The position numbers were made by a program, and so were the translations under genes. The notes beneath the pieces are model-generated. The model was not told where the DNA came from. It did not search any database and worked only from the letters and a program-made list of their open reading frames with translations. Shown piece after piece: positions 37,319 to 48,913 of a stretch of DNA of 64,000 nucleotides. Each line of letters opens with the position of its first letter. Within the stretch, counting starts at the first letter, position 1. The stretch is from Apophysomyces variabilis (Eukaryota > Mucoromycota > Mucoromycetes > Mucorales > Mucoraceae): contig MZZL01000395.1 of NCBI GenBank assembly GCA_002749535.1, positions 244,543 to 308,542 on the forward strand, read 5' to 3'.

Positions 37319-39311
37319 TTAGTCTGCGTCCACACGTTGTAGGAACCCAGCATTGGCCCGCAGCCAAGATAATGGGACGGCTGCAGGAATTTCCTGTCCC
37401 AGTTGACGTGCACATTCCCTTGATTCTATAGATACAGCTGTTGCCAAGGCGATGTTCTATATCAACAAACACATAAAGAATTGCCAAATAACTCAATCGT
37501 TTAGACAATAGGATTTTCCTGTACACGCTAGCTTCAGTTCGACAATGTTGTTGAAGACAGCAGGAAACAGACCGAATTCTTGGAGAGACATGCACAAAGC
37601 GGCCTTGCCTAATCTCATCAACCGGTAAACTCCACTGTATGGGAGGTCCATTGCAAATGTTTCACATTGATCGCCTATACATAAAAGAAATCCATTGTTT
37701 GAGCATATATCTTCCCTCTTTTTCTATTACCCTGTATCAGAATACCGCAAACGACAGGCGCTTGTATTCCGGCATAGATAAGCTCGTGCAAAATAAGCTT
37801 CATTTGTTTTGCAAGCTTTACAAAGTCGGTCATGTAGTTGGGGTTTCTTTTATAAGAAACCTTCAACTCCATGATACCAAGAGCTGCTGTCGAAGAGCCT
37901 GCTTTAGTGCAAACAACCCAATCTGGCTTATACAGCAAATATTGGTTGTTTTTTCCATTTCCATAGTCACTTTCCTTGCCAATGTCTTCATTGTCCGAAC
38001 TATCTGGATCGATATCTTCGGACAGTCGCTGTCTTTTGCTTCCAACTAAAGCACCGTTTGCCCTAAAAAAGAAAAACAGAGAGCAAAGTGTAAGCCTATT
38101 CTCTTTCTTGTTCAACCGGTTAGCTGTCATTACCAATCCTGTCTGAACCGGAGTTCAGAACCGAATACCGTCTCCAAAAGAGAATCTACATATCGATGGA
38201 CAAAGGTATCTTCCAGGATCTTCTTGTTCGTTGGCTTTAATAGGCGAGGGGCCCTGTCATATAGCAAAAACGAAGAAGACATGTGTCAGTGATACCAACC
38301 AGTAGACTCCTTTGTAGTTTCTCACAATGAATGAATGATATCCGCTGCAAAAAGCTGGCTAGGATCCGGAGATGCCAAGGCTTCATTAAGGAAGGAAGTT
38401 GTTATAGTTTTCAAGGAGCGCCAGCATGGATCCTGTATCTGCTCGGTGCATTTATTACATGTTAGTGAAAGACAACCAAAACAGAAAAGTCCTACCATCG
38501 AAATTTTTGTGCACCAGAGCATCAAATATTCGGTTTCTTTCTGTAAAGGGTTCATGATATCTATATCTTTTATAATTTGGCTATGTTCTACTAGTCCAAA
38601 ACCAGGGACACTGTCATCGTTTTCCCGGGCGAAGAAATATATGTGATCAAGTACCCTAAATACATCCATGACCAGAAAAAACGGTTAATTTCTTCATCTT
38701 TGGGTTCTTGGGACTGTTTCTTACAATAGCTCCACATCTGAAAGCTGTTCGAACTGTTTATACGTTGTATGATCTGTTTCCGCAGCAGCAGCAAGCTATC
38801 GGTGACATTCAATTCGCCAATTTTCCACTAGCATAAATGCGTGAACCCAATTAAGAAACTGCTTACATCCAAATTTTTTTACCTTATTATCATCTTCAAC
38901 TATTGGTCCGTCTTCTTGGACGTCTGTGACCTTATACTTTCGTTTTCTGAGGACAGGACCGCTTGACTAAGGGAAAAGATCGAGAAAATTAACGTCAAAT
39001 CAGAAAATAATGGGAAGGACCTTTACCACAGAGGTCAAAACGTGTTCGTCAATATGCCTTCGCAAATTAGCAAGCTCCGTGAAATGTTCCTTGCAGAAAC
39101 AACAGCCATGGATGTCCTCGCTATCTTTCGTCCTTGTCCTGACATATTTGATTTCGCCGTTGTCCTTTCGCCGCTGTCTCTTGCTACGAACGTCAATAGT
39201 ATGATACGAGACAAGGTGCTCTCGCAGGTTCCTTGCCGACAGTAGCGATGTTTTATCACAATAGGGGCAGCTGTTTAACACAAACAGACACTTGGAATTA
39301 CTTGGTTCCAT
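37319..39311 (-). CDS. C2H2 zinc-finger protein with PD...ELK (nuclease-like?) domain
   Basis: Multi-exon gene. Supported exons: 39027-39311, 38883-38966, from 38827, to 38496, 38326-38438, 38134-38253, 37731-38062, from 37674, and 37319-37456. Two junctions (near 38.65 kb and 37.5 kb) are unresolved, so a defective copy is possible. Exon 1 encodes two zinc fingers: CPYC-x13-H-x4-H and CCFC-x12-H-x3-H, separated by a basic linker. The C-terminal half reads VHRYVDSLLETVFGSELRF, later KPDWVV, 16 residues on IMELKVSYKR, then APVVCGILIQG, METFAMDL-like strands and PLSWLRA before the stop. This half resembles a conserved uncharacterised family I associate with mucoralean genomes. The PD...(E)LK spacing with flanking hydrophobic strands is that of PD-(D/E)XK nuclease folds, which is inference only. 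Probably nuclear and DNA-binding. Confidence 0.7.
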
Positions 39312-40197
39312 GGGTTTAAGCAGGAAAGATGTATTTGAAAAGAGAAAAAAAAAAGAAAGAAAAAAGATAAAGAGGGAAAGTCAGGGGCGCTTCGTTCGCG
39401 AAAGTTTGCTATCTACAATGACTTCACAAACATTTTCTGGCAGCTGCGCTTTTTGCTGCCAATCAGCGTGTAAACAAGGTAATAATAGCCGGCATTGCTT
39501 TCTCTCTGTTCTTTACCGAGAGGGTTCACGCAGATCTGCGTAACCTCCATTTCACAAGACTAAATGGCCAATTGACAATACACAATTATTGAATCAAAAC
39601 CAAACTCGTGTAAGATACGATTCTTCGCACTTGCCACAGCAAAGGTTGGGATTCTTGAAAAGAAATGGATCGATTGATTCAAGTCAGTGGCCGTTGCTCA
39701 AAAAACCAACGGAGACACAGTACAATCAATACAAATGTAACAAAACGCTGACATTTCAGAAAAGTTTTCTCAAGCAACTTCAACAATAACAGGAGTGTGA
39801 GTGTAAAAACTATTGCTTTATACCACAACAGGCATGTATATCTATTATGTTCCAAATCATAATCGGGTTAGAAAAAGTCAAAAGCGTACGACAAGAATAA
39901 ATATAGTAACACTAACCGGTACTGGTGCTATTCTGAACACATTTCTGCAATAGACAGAAAAAACCTGACATTGCCAAATACATCGACGTAGAGAACAGCG
40001 AGCAAGCTATCAGATGCAACGAGAACAAGAAAGGAAAAGAAAAGGGGGGAATGTCTGAAATTTTGTGTAACACCCCTTTGTATCCTTGTGCAACTAAACA
40101 GCAAAGAGTGCACCCAAGCTTAGGGAACGCACCAACATCTTCTTCATCTATAGCATGGTATGAGACACAACGATGAGAAAATTTGCATTGCAGGCCT
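39312..40197. other. intergenic
   Basis: Upstream flank of the zinc-finger gene and left edge of the repeat island. Nothing coding could be supported. Confidence 0.5.
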
Positions 40198-40320
40198 TAT
40201 GAAATGCGATTTTTCGCACCTTAGGACAAAGGGACTGCGTAAGATGAGACTTTTCGCACCTTAGAAAGCGACCATGTAAGATGCGATTTTTTGCACCTTA
40301 GAACAAAGTGACTGTGTAAG
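40198..40320 (+). repeat. left remnant of the 40-bp hairpin satellite
   Basis: About three degenerate units of the same satellite that resumes at 50534. They are separated from the main array by the inserted LTR element. The last five bases, GTAAG (40316-40320), are the left copy of the element's target duplication. Confidence 0.9.
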
Positions 40321-40552
40321 TGTAATGATTGACTAGCGGGGTTTGTAAATATAGAAGCTACTCGATCGAAGAATGCTCAAAACCAAAGGGCTGTACTATT
40401 TTTCTTTTGTGTGGGAAGAACCCCGCTTTATTTCGTTAAATGATATCCAATTTTATATTCATTTGCTATACTTCTTTGTTTATTGTCAACCTAGCTAGAT
40501 GCTCATTAGATGGCTTAGCTGTTTTGGTCGGGCTTTTCTTTCAGCTGTTACA
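40321..40552 (-). repeat. LTR (3' LTR of the minus-strand element)
   Basis: 232 bp matching 50307-50533 along its whole length, with about 20 differences and a short indel near 40432-40440. Its inner end TTTCAGCTGTTACA is repeated at 45673 because of the LINE insertion. Confidence 0.92.
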
Positions 40553-40741
40553 TATGAAAATAAATTTATTTAACGTCTCAAGTGAGCACAGGACGGAAAA
40601 TATCGTATATCTGCTCGAGACAGATCAACTATGGGGGGAAATGAAAAAACCCTGACGGGGCAGCAGGGAAAAAAGGCAGAGGCAATACGGGGTGGCAACT
40701 ATTCTAAATTGGGAGAGGGTAAGAGAGCGCAGGCAAGAGGA

Positions 40742-43700
40742 TTAACTGGTAGTGTCGAGCCATGAGAGGAAATCTTGGGTGGGGGGCAGTGATGCGGAGG
40801 CAGGTTGGGATTGTATATAGTGATGGCAGATTTGGTCGAGTTCAGTTAGGATCTGTTGTAACACCGGCCATTGGCGCCGCCAATATGCTTGGCGAGAGGG
40901 ATGACGCGGCGGTTTGGTGGTCAAGCTGTTCAGAACGTGGGAAATCGAATCTTCAATGTTATACGGTATGCGCAGGCGAGTGAAAGTGGCGAAACAATGT
41001 AGGACGTGACGGCGTGTAGCCATTTCAGTGCCACATCTAGTACAAGCGCGCGGTTTACCTCCCGGGATCCATCCAAGTCGCCAGCGTGTGCATCTACTTC
41101 GTTCCATTCTTGTCATTGGAATCCGCATGATGGGATCAATGCCCAAGCGAGACCGGCAGTTACGCAGAAGAGTGGCAGTAATGCGAGAGGAGACAAGGGC
41201 TGTAGTGCGGTATGAGCGGAATGCAGTGCGTAGGTCAGAGGGGGAGACAGTATCTCTCGGTTCTGGGAAGGTGGACCACAGGGAAGAAAGAGACAGTTTA
41301 CGCCATTGGCTGGTGGGAGAAACACAGAGCTTTGGAAGTAATAACCTCAAAAGTGCATCATCTGGTAATGTATGTGCTCGGAGCAGAAACTTGGCTTGAA
41401 GGTATATCACACGATCCTGCATGGAAGGTAAGTCGCATAGGTGCCGCATTATAACAGTAGAGGAACCACGATGAGCACCATATATCATTCGCAGGCATTG
41501 GTCCTGGGCGGTTTCGAGTAGTTTCAGCTGCACTTTGGTAAGTTTGGTGATGGCCAATCCGTATTCTAATTTGGGTCGGATGAACTGCCGGTAGATTCTC
41601 GAGGAGAGAAGCCGATTGAATCCACTGGGACTAAGACCAATAGTATGGAGGATTCTCATGGCATTAAGTGCGCTATTGTTATTTTGTTGAATGAGCCTGA
41701 GAGGATCTATTGAGCCGTTGGATCGGAAGGGGACACCGAGATAGGTAAACGTTTTGGCTTTTGGTATAGCCTGGTTATAAAGGAGAGGCGGCGGGATAGG
41801 ATCACAGTGCGTTTCTCATTATGAAGCACCACGCACTTTGTCGGGTTCCAACGGTCACCGAGCTCCAAACTATGGTTTTCACAAGCCTTTAACAAGGCGG
41901 GCATTGTTGAAGGGGATCCAATCACGACGACATCATCGGCGTACAGGAGACAGTTAAGGCGCGGTGTTGGAGCAGAAGTGTCCTGGCTCGTGTGTGGAGA
42001 GGTAAGGCGAGGCGAGAGATGGGGAGTAGGGTCCAATTGTGATTCAGCATCACGGAGGAGTTGCGGGAGGGTGTTGATGTAGATAGAATACAAGAAGGGT
42101 AACAGAACAGATCCTTGGAGAACTCCAGTGGTCGGCCGAAAACGGCGAGAAGTGACATTGGTTAGGATTACTTCAACTAAGACATTATCAAATAAATCTT
42201 GTATTAAGGATTTAAGTGCTACGGGAGCAGAGGACTCCAATGCATCCCATATGATTCTTCTATCTACCGTGTCATAGGCCGATTTGATGTCGAGAAAAGC
42301 GAGAATGGGGGATTGGCCATAAGTCTTCTTGTGGAAAGTGCAAAGTTCGTGGAGGCAAAGGACTTGATCCAGTGCGCTGCGAGCAGCACGAAAACCGCCT
42401 TGGGCCACGTCAAGGGGAGGAAAGGAATCTAGTAGTGAGGACTTTAAGGCAAAATTCCATAATCTTTTGGAACACAGAGGTAAGGCTAATTGGTCGGAAA
42501 TTGGCTGGGTCATCAGTGGGGCCTTTTTTATAAATTGGAACAACCTGGGCGATGCGCCAAGAGGTAGTAGACCATTGCCAGCAAAGGCGGAATAGGTTAG
42601 TGAGCACAGGTGCTAAGGGTTGTACAATTGGGCGGAGCATTTCACCACGGATATGGTCGACACCGGGAGCTTTGCGAATGGGGAATTCTAAGGATGGCGT
42701 CAGTAACAAGGTCGATGGAGAAGGGGCAGTCAGTGAGGGTATAGTGATGTGTAGAAAGTGGAAGGCTCACAGCGGCTGGAGAGCGCAGAAGAGAACCAGC
42801 AAAAGTGGTTTCCAAATGAGAAGCCATAAGTTCAGCTGCTGTATGTGGACCAGTGGGATGTGTAAACTGAGGATGTAAAGTTCGGCCACGGCGGATGCGT
42901 TTTATCTTGGAAGTAGCAGTTGAAAACGCACCTTGTTCCATCTGGGCACAGAACAGACGCCACGTTTGACGCCGTCGACGATTTATTGCAAGGCGCACTT
43001 GGGCGCGGGCTTCTTGATGTCTGATCCACCAATTAAGTTTATTAATGCCAAAGGCTCGTCGCCATTTACAGTAGCAATATTCCCGATGATCGACCGCGTT
43101 TTGTAGAGCAGGAGTCCAGAACCATTTGGCTGATTGCGGCGGTGTGGTTTGAGAACCAACACTGACATCAAGGGCGTTGTAAATGGCAGTATATAGACCA
43201 TTCGTCAATTGTTCGATTGGGGGACAATCCAAGGTCTCGGAAGGGACAAGAGAGTCCAGAGCTTGGCGGAGAGGTTGGACATTGTTAGTGAAAGAGGCAA
43301 TGTATTGTTCACGGATATCATCGTTCTGTAAACGGCCCAAACGCCATAAGCGACGGATGAAGCGGGAGATTGGAGGAGCAGGGACATTATCCATCTCAAA
43401 CCAGAAGTGGAGTAGTTTATGGTCAGAATCTAGGGACAGATCGTCACGGATAACAATAGAAGTGTTGACAAAGGTCCCAGCAGTAACCACCCAGTCGATG
43501 ATGCTAGATTTGTTATTTCTCCAGTAGGTCGCTTCACCATAGGCAAGCTGGGCATTTTGTAGGAGCAGGCCGGATTCTGTGAGCCATGTGCGAAGGAGTA
43601 CCCCACGGGGGTTTCGGCCATGATCGCCAACAAGGGTTCCGATACGTGCATTGAAGTCTCCACAGAAGATTGTGCGGGTAGTGTGAGGCGAGGTAAGGGG

Positions 43701-44090
43701 AAGGTGTTGAAGGATTTCTAGCGCGAATTGGTCAGTGATAGAAGGGGGGAGATAAACACAGTGGACAAGTGTGTCTGCAACAATACATGAGAGATGGTAG
43801 GAAGCAAAGGACGGGTCATCATCCGGAAGATGTTGGACATGGTAGGGACAGGAAGGGTTGACAAGAAGGGATATACCCATAGTACCACGACGTAGGCTGG
43901 GGTGGCTGGTTGTACCGTAAGTATGGTATTGTATCCACGATGTAGGATATCAGTTAGGGGGGAGAAGCCATGTTTCGGTAATGAATAACATAGACCGTGA
44001 AGAGACATAAGGGAGGATTGATGCAATACCCTGCTTACGGAGGCCATTTGCGTTCCATAAAGCTAGGTCGGTAATAGATATTCTATTCAT
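40742..44090 (-). pseudogene. LINE ORF2: endonuclease - reverse transcriptase - CCHC, broken
   Basis: Starts at ATG 44090 with an endonuclease N-terminus (LALWNANGL), interrupted by an in-frame TGA at 43950-43952. The endonuclease continues (FCGDFNARIG, later SDHKLLHFWFE) and the frame then changes near 42.68 kb, 42.5 kb and 41.7 kb. The RT part contains RKAPGVDHIRGEML, FRPISLTSVFQKI, AFLDIKSAYDTVDR, the GVLQGSVL motif and the active site LLYADDVVV. The last frame (40742-41659) ends with CTRCGTEMATRRHVLHC, the CCHC-like motif usual at the C-terminus of such ORF2 proteins. All catalytic motifs seen are intact; only the frame is broken. Not expected to give a working protein. Confidence 0.88.
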
Positions 44091-44241
44091 GTGATTGGGG
44101 GCTGTGGTGGGCGGTGCTATTGGTGGCATCTATCAAGGAAGGTTCAGAGTCATGTTCGTGCATCAAGGCATCCTCAGCATCAGTGTCATTGGGCTGTATG
44201 AAAAGGTCTGCAGCCGAGGAATCTCGGTATGTCGCAGTGCG

Positions 44242-45507
44242 TCAGGGTGTAGTGCGCTGGGTGGTAAGGACAATCTGTAATTGCTCTGATGTGATCCATC
44301 CCATAGTCGAAAAATGGCGAGCAACTGCATAACGCACGGGAGCATGGATAAAATCAAGCGCACAGAGCATGCGGAGGTTGTGGTGTTCCTTGGTGTGGGC
44401 AGTGCGTTCCTCTAAGGACAGGTTGGAGTATTTGGGGTCACGAAGATGAACTGGGTCAAAGGGGTTATAGCTCTCAATGGGTTTGACGCCGTATTTAGTG
44501 AGGGCATCCAGAAAATCAGCAACATAGTCATTGTGGAGAAGGAGAGCAATGACTTGCCGATCTGGGTAATGGATATCGAGGACACGGCTGTTATCGATGT
44601 TAAGTTGGCGGAGCTGAGAGCGCATTTGACTGGTGGGCATGCGGGCGCGTGTCGGGAGATAGATGTATTGGAATCCGTGGTTTTCAGAGGGGGGAAGGAA
44701 GGCTCGGGCAGCGGCTTGTTGTTTTCGTATATTGCGGACTGTAGGACCAGGACGGCGGATGTTTTTGGTGCGCTCAGGGTCATGCCAAATACTTTCGCAA
44801 CTGGGAACATTGTATTTCTGCGAATTTAGTATCTGACAGGGGAGAGAGGGAAAGCTATCAATTTGCTCCGCCGGGGGCGCGTGGATCGAGGCCAGTGAGC
44901 CCTGTGGCCCCTGGCCAATCGGAAGTTGTTTGCGCAAATCAGCATTAATATCTTCAAGCTCCGCCACACGCTCGTTTGCAGCCGAGAGTTCTTGTTGAAG
45001 GCGTCTGATCTCATCGTACAATTGATCATGTCGGTCAAGCCTCCGTTTTTGATCGTTGATTTCATCAAGAAGCTTTTGCATAAACTCAGGTAGAGCATCA
45101 TGATGTTCGAATACCAATGGCGAGGAGTGAGGGAGGTGATCTGCATCATTCATTTGGGAGGCCCAGTCTTGCGTTGTAGCAATCTCCTCAGACGTGGAGG
45201 GAGGGTCAGTAGGGAGGTTAAAATCCTCAGTCAAGGGAGATGTCTCAGATGGCTCGTGAGGGTTATTTCCTGAGGTGGACGCGGTCAGGCGGTTGAAGAT
45301 TTCGACGTGGTTATAGTTCTTAGAGCACTTGGAGCAGCGAAAGACTGGCATAGAAGGCGTCTTTTTGGTAGTGCCATGGCGTTGAATGTGTCCTGTGGCC
45401 TGGCAAGCGGAACATTGGAGAGTACGACGATGCAGATCGAATTTTTTCATCAGGTCTATGACCTTAGCGGTCGGGAAAGGTGGGATACGGGGCCTGCCAG
45501 GCGGCAT
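44242..45507 (-). CDS. LINE ORF1 protein with InsA-like zinc ribbon
   Basis: Uninterrupted 421-residue ORF from ATG 45507 (the frame is open up to 45639 without another ATG). Near the N-terminus, 45313-45414 encodes C-x2-C ... C-x2-C: CSACQATGHIQRHG, then FRCSKCSKNY, a zinc ribbon of the type seen in bacterial InsA/IS1 proteins. A leucine/charged heptad region follows (about 44920-45080, LLDEINDQKRRLDRHDQLYD and onward), a likely trimerising coiled coil, then a C-terminal part with YIYLPTRARMPTSQ and DALTKYGVKPIESYNP resembling an RNA-binding fold. ORF1 proteins coat LINE RNA and act as chaperones. The stop lies about 150 bases before the ORF2 start. Intact, unlike ORF2. Confidence 0.82.
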   Translation of the reverse strand: MPPGRPRIPPFPTAKVIDLMKKFDLHRRTLQCSACQATGHIQRHGTTKKTPSMPVFRCSKCSKNYNHVEIFNRLTASTSGNNPHEPSETSPLTEDFNLPTDPPSTSEEIATTQDWASQMNDADHLPHSSPLVFEHHDALPEFMQKLLDEINDQKRRLDRHDQLYDEIRRLQQELSAANERVAELEDINADLRKQLPIGQGPQGSLASIHAPPAEQIDSFPSLPCQILNSQKYNVPSCESIWHDPERTKNIRRPGPTVRNIRKQQAAARAFLPPSENHGFQYIYLPTRARMPTSQMRSQLRQLNIDNSRVLDIHYPDRQVIALLLHNDYVADFLDALTKYGVKPIESYNPFDPVHLRDPKYSNLSLEERTAHTKEHHNLRMLCALDFIHAPVRYAVARHFSTMGWITSEQLQIVLTTQRTTP

Positions 45508-45672
45508 ACGGTGTGAGGAAATTGGAAGATGAGTAGGTACTTTCAGATAAGGAACGGTTGAGGAAGAGGGACGGAGAGGGGATTGCCTGTTAGTTAGCGA
45601 AGTATTTGTTTTTCCTATTGCAATAAGTTTTATGTCCACACCTTACAAAAGTGTGGAATAGCGGAAAGAGCT

Positions 45673-45687
45673 TTTCAGCTGTTACAT
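45673..45687. repeat. right target-site duplication of the LINE
   Basis: TTTCAGCTGTTACAT, identical to 40539-40553 at the other end of the LINE. It is the last 14 bases of the LTR plus one base of the internal region, so the insertion point is the LTR/PPT junction. Confidence 0.93.
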
Positions 45688-48600
45688 CATTCCCCCCTTT
45701 CGAGGTTTGCTTTTTTCCAGGGTCGCATGTGCCGAACGTTGGCTGTTGTTATATGGTTGAACTTATCGTCAACCTTTTTAATTTTATAAGAAGTGCCGTC
45801 CGTATTGTTTTTGCAAACGATCTGCCAAGGACCAGTCCATCGTTCTTTCGGGAAGCCAGTTTTTTCCAAATTTTCGTCTCAAAATCAAATCACCAACGTT
45901 GTAGTCGATTTTCGTTTTTTGTCCTTTGTCGTAGTAACGTTTTTGCCGTGCTTGCGCTTCTTTTATATTTGAAATAGCCTGCCCGTGAAGAATTGGAAGA
46001 TGTCTGTTCAGGTAGTGAATTCAGCTTTCTGTTTCGTAGGTTTGGCGTCCATGAGGAGGTCTTCAGCCAAGGGAACCGTTGGTTTTCGTCCATAGAGAAG
46101 CTCAAAAGGAGAATATCCAGTAGAAGAATGTTTTGCTGTATTGTACGCAAAAGCCACGAACGGTAGATATTCATCCCATTGACTTGGTTTACTTTCGACA
46201 TACGCGGCTAAAGCGACCTTAAATGTTCGATTGAATCGTTCTACGAGACCATCTGTCTGTGGATGTTCCACGGATGTCAACGACCGAGATATGCCCAGTC
46301 GGCGACAGACAACTTGCATAGCTTGCGAAATGAAGTTGCTACCATTGTCCGTGATCAATCGTCGTGGGGTACCATGTTTGAGTACCACTTCATAAAGCAA
46401 TACATTCACGACGTGGTCAATGTCTGCTATCGGTAATGCTACTGCCACTGCCCATTTGGTCAGATATTCCATAAGTACCAGAACGTACTTATTTCCCCTC
46501 GTGCTTTCAGGCAAAATTGATATATCTGCAGCCCAGATTTCTCCAGCATGTCTTGGCAGTATCGGTTTCATTGGCGGTATGGTAGAATAGTTCCCAATTT
46601 TGTACCTTTGACAAGGATCACCACAACGTACCCATTCTTTGACATCATTCGTCATTGCTGGCCACCATGCCAATTCTTGTGCTTTGTCCAAAGTCTTTTC
46701 TTCACCAAAATGTCCAACTGTGGGATGATTGTGAGCCGTATAAAGGACTGTAGCGATCATTTGTCTTGGTAGAACTGGTTTTGATGATCCTTTATCTCTT
46801 GTCCGGAAAAGTACTCCTTGGTGCCATTGATATGGAGCATGCACTCCTTCCTCCAGAATGGTCTTGATAAATATGTCTTCCTTTTGTAACCGCTTGAATG
46901 TGGCTATATCAAGATGGACTTCGTCTTGATTGTTTTGGTACAATCGACTTAATCGACTTAATGCGTCGGCATCAGTGTTATCACTTCCTTTACGATGCAA
47001 GATAGTGAATTGATACGTTTGTATCGCTAAGATCCATCTTGCAATTCGTCCCTTCGGCATCTTTGTAGACAAGATACTTTCTAAAGCCGCATGATCCGTA
47101 TGTATTGTAAACGTAGCACCATATAAATACGAGTGAAAATGATCTAGTGCCCATACAATTGCTAAACATTCTTGCTCCGTAGTGCTGTAATTTCTCTCTG
47201 CCGAGGTCAATGTTCTGCTTGCAAATGCTACCGGTCGACCCTCTTGAACCAGGACAGCGCCTAGGCCTATTGTACTGGCATCGGTATGCACATCATATGA
47301 CTTTCTCGGGTCAGGGTATGCCAAGGTTGGAAGCTTTATTATCATCTGTTTCAGCGCTTGAAATGCTTCATGTGCCGCTTGATTCCATTCAAATGGAGTA
47401 TCCTTCTTCAGCAATTCATATAAAGGTGCGGCCACCTTGGACAAGCATCGTATGAAACGATGATAGAATGCACAGAATCCAATGAATCGTTGTAGTTCCT
47501 TTATATTCTTCGGAATTGGCCAATTATTGATCACTTCCACCTTTTCCGGATTTGGACGAATACCATTCGCGCTGACCAGAAAACTCAGGAATTTCACCTC
47601 TTTTTGGAAAAATTGGCATTTCTTGATTGAAATCTTTAGATTGTAATCAGTCAGTCACTGCAACAGGTATTGTAAATCAATAAGGTGCTGTTCCTCTGAT
47701 GTGCTGAAAACAATCAAGTCATCAAGATATACCATCACACGTTGTAGGCCTTGTAATACCCCTTTCATGTACCATTGAAATTTGGCAGGTCCGTTTGTCA
47801 CTCCGAAAGGTATCACTAGAAACTCATACAGCGCATTATCTGCAATAAATGCTGTTTTGCAAACATCCCTTGGATCCATGGGTATCTGCCAGTATCCAGA
47901 TTTTAAATCGATTGTTGTGAAAACCTTGCTTCCATGTAGTTGATCCAATAACTCATCGATTCGTGGAATGGGAAATTTATCCTTCTTTGTTACCTTATTG
48001 AGTGCACGATAATCCACACAGAAGCGTGAAGTTCCATTTGGTTTGCTAATAAGAAATACCGGCAAGCACCATGGGCTGTTACTCGGTCTGATCACCTTCT
48101 TTTTAAGCATTGCTTGTACTTCTCGTTCAATAAGTGCTTTTTCAGCCGGTTACCTTCGATAATCTCGGATTACAAGGGGCTGAGTGTCACCAGTATCGAT
48201 TCGGTGTATGTAGGGTGCATTGGTTACAGATTGTTTACCCTCAATATTTGTTACATTAGGATATTCTTGTAAGAGGCTTTTCACTTTGTCATCAATATCC
48301 GCAGTGTTTTGAGTTCCTGTTGACTACTGAATCTCTTTGGTCCTAGGATGTAGGATGATGTCTTCTTGGACCATCCAATCCATACCTAGTATAACTTGTT
48401 CGTTTTGTTTTGGAACGATATACATAAAAGCCTTGCTGGAGATTCCATTGATTTCAAAAGCAAAAACTGCTTTTTCTGATACCAGCTGGGTAGAGGTGTT
48501 ACCATAACGAAGAAGTGTGGGTTTACATTGAAACCGAGAGAGTTTTAGCATCTCAGCTCTTGCAGCTGTTATCGAGCTAAATGTAGATCCCGTATCAACC

Positions 48601-48903
48601 AAACACCTCTGTTTTATCTTGCCGTAAGCTACCGTTGTATGTAATTGATGTTTGTCATCTTGGTCTTCCCATTGTTCGTTATTTTGTTGTTCATCTATAT
48701 TCGGAAATTTCAACAAGTGCGAAAATACATCCCAGTTGTCTTCTTTGGTTGCTTCTGTTTTGGCTGTTTCTTCTTTGTTTGCCATATTTTGTTCGAACTT
48801 CTTTTTGCTTCGACAGTCTTTTGCAATATGACCCAATTTCTTGCAATTGTAGCAACGACGAGGATCCTTTTTCTTGTTGGGACCTTTCTTGTAAACCCCT
48901 TGT
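45687..48903 (-). pseudogene. gypsy pol: zinc knuckle, protease, RT, RNase H, integrase (broken)
   Basis: Largely one reading frame with stops. Near 48820-48865 lies the zinc knuckle CYNCKKLGHIAKDC, in a different frame from gag. Protease: CLVDTGSTFSS and VILGMDW. RT: LKSGYWQIPM and the active site VMVYLDDLIVFS. RNase H: DVHTDASTIGLGAVLVQ and HTDHAAL. Integrase: a zinc site H-x4-H with C-x3-C (CGDPC) and the acidic triad AADIS, ITDNGSNF and VERFNR. C-terminal GPY-like part: ERWTGPWQIV. In-frame stops occur at 48324, 48150, 47655 and 46008, and the frame is lost and regained between about 46.03 and 45.87 kb. A polypurine tract (minus-strand AAAGGGGGGA, 45691-45700) sits just past its end. Confidence 0.9.
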
Positions 48904-48913
48904 TTTGGTAGTT

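Larger units (their letters stand above)
40554..45672 (-). mobile_element. LINE-type non-LTR retrotransposon
   Basis: About 5.1 kb, flanked by the 15-bp duplication TTTCAGCTGTTACAT at 40539-40553 and 45673-45687. Two ORFs on the minus strand: ORF1 (zinc ribbon, coiled coil) and ORF2 (AP-type endonuclease, reverse transcriptase, CCHC motif). There are no LTRs. The 3' end (left) is AT-rich without a long poly-A. The long 5' part is present, so the insertion is near full length. Base composition is richer in GC than the host LTR element. The family looks like fungal LINEs with an endonuclease upstream of the RT. Confidence 0.9.
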
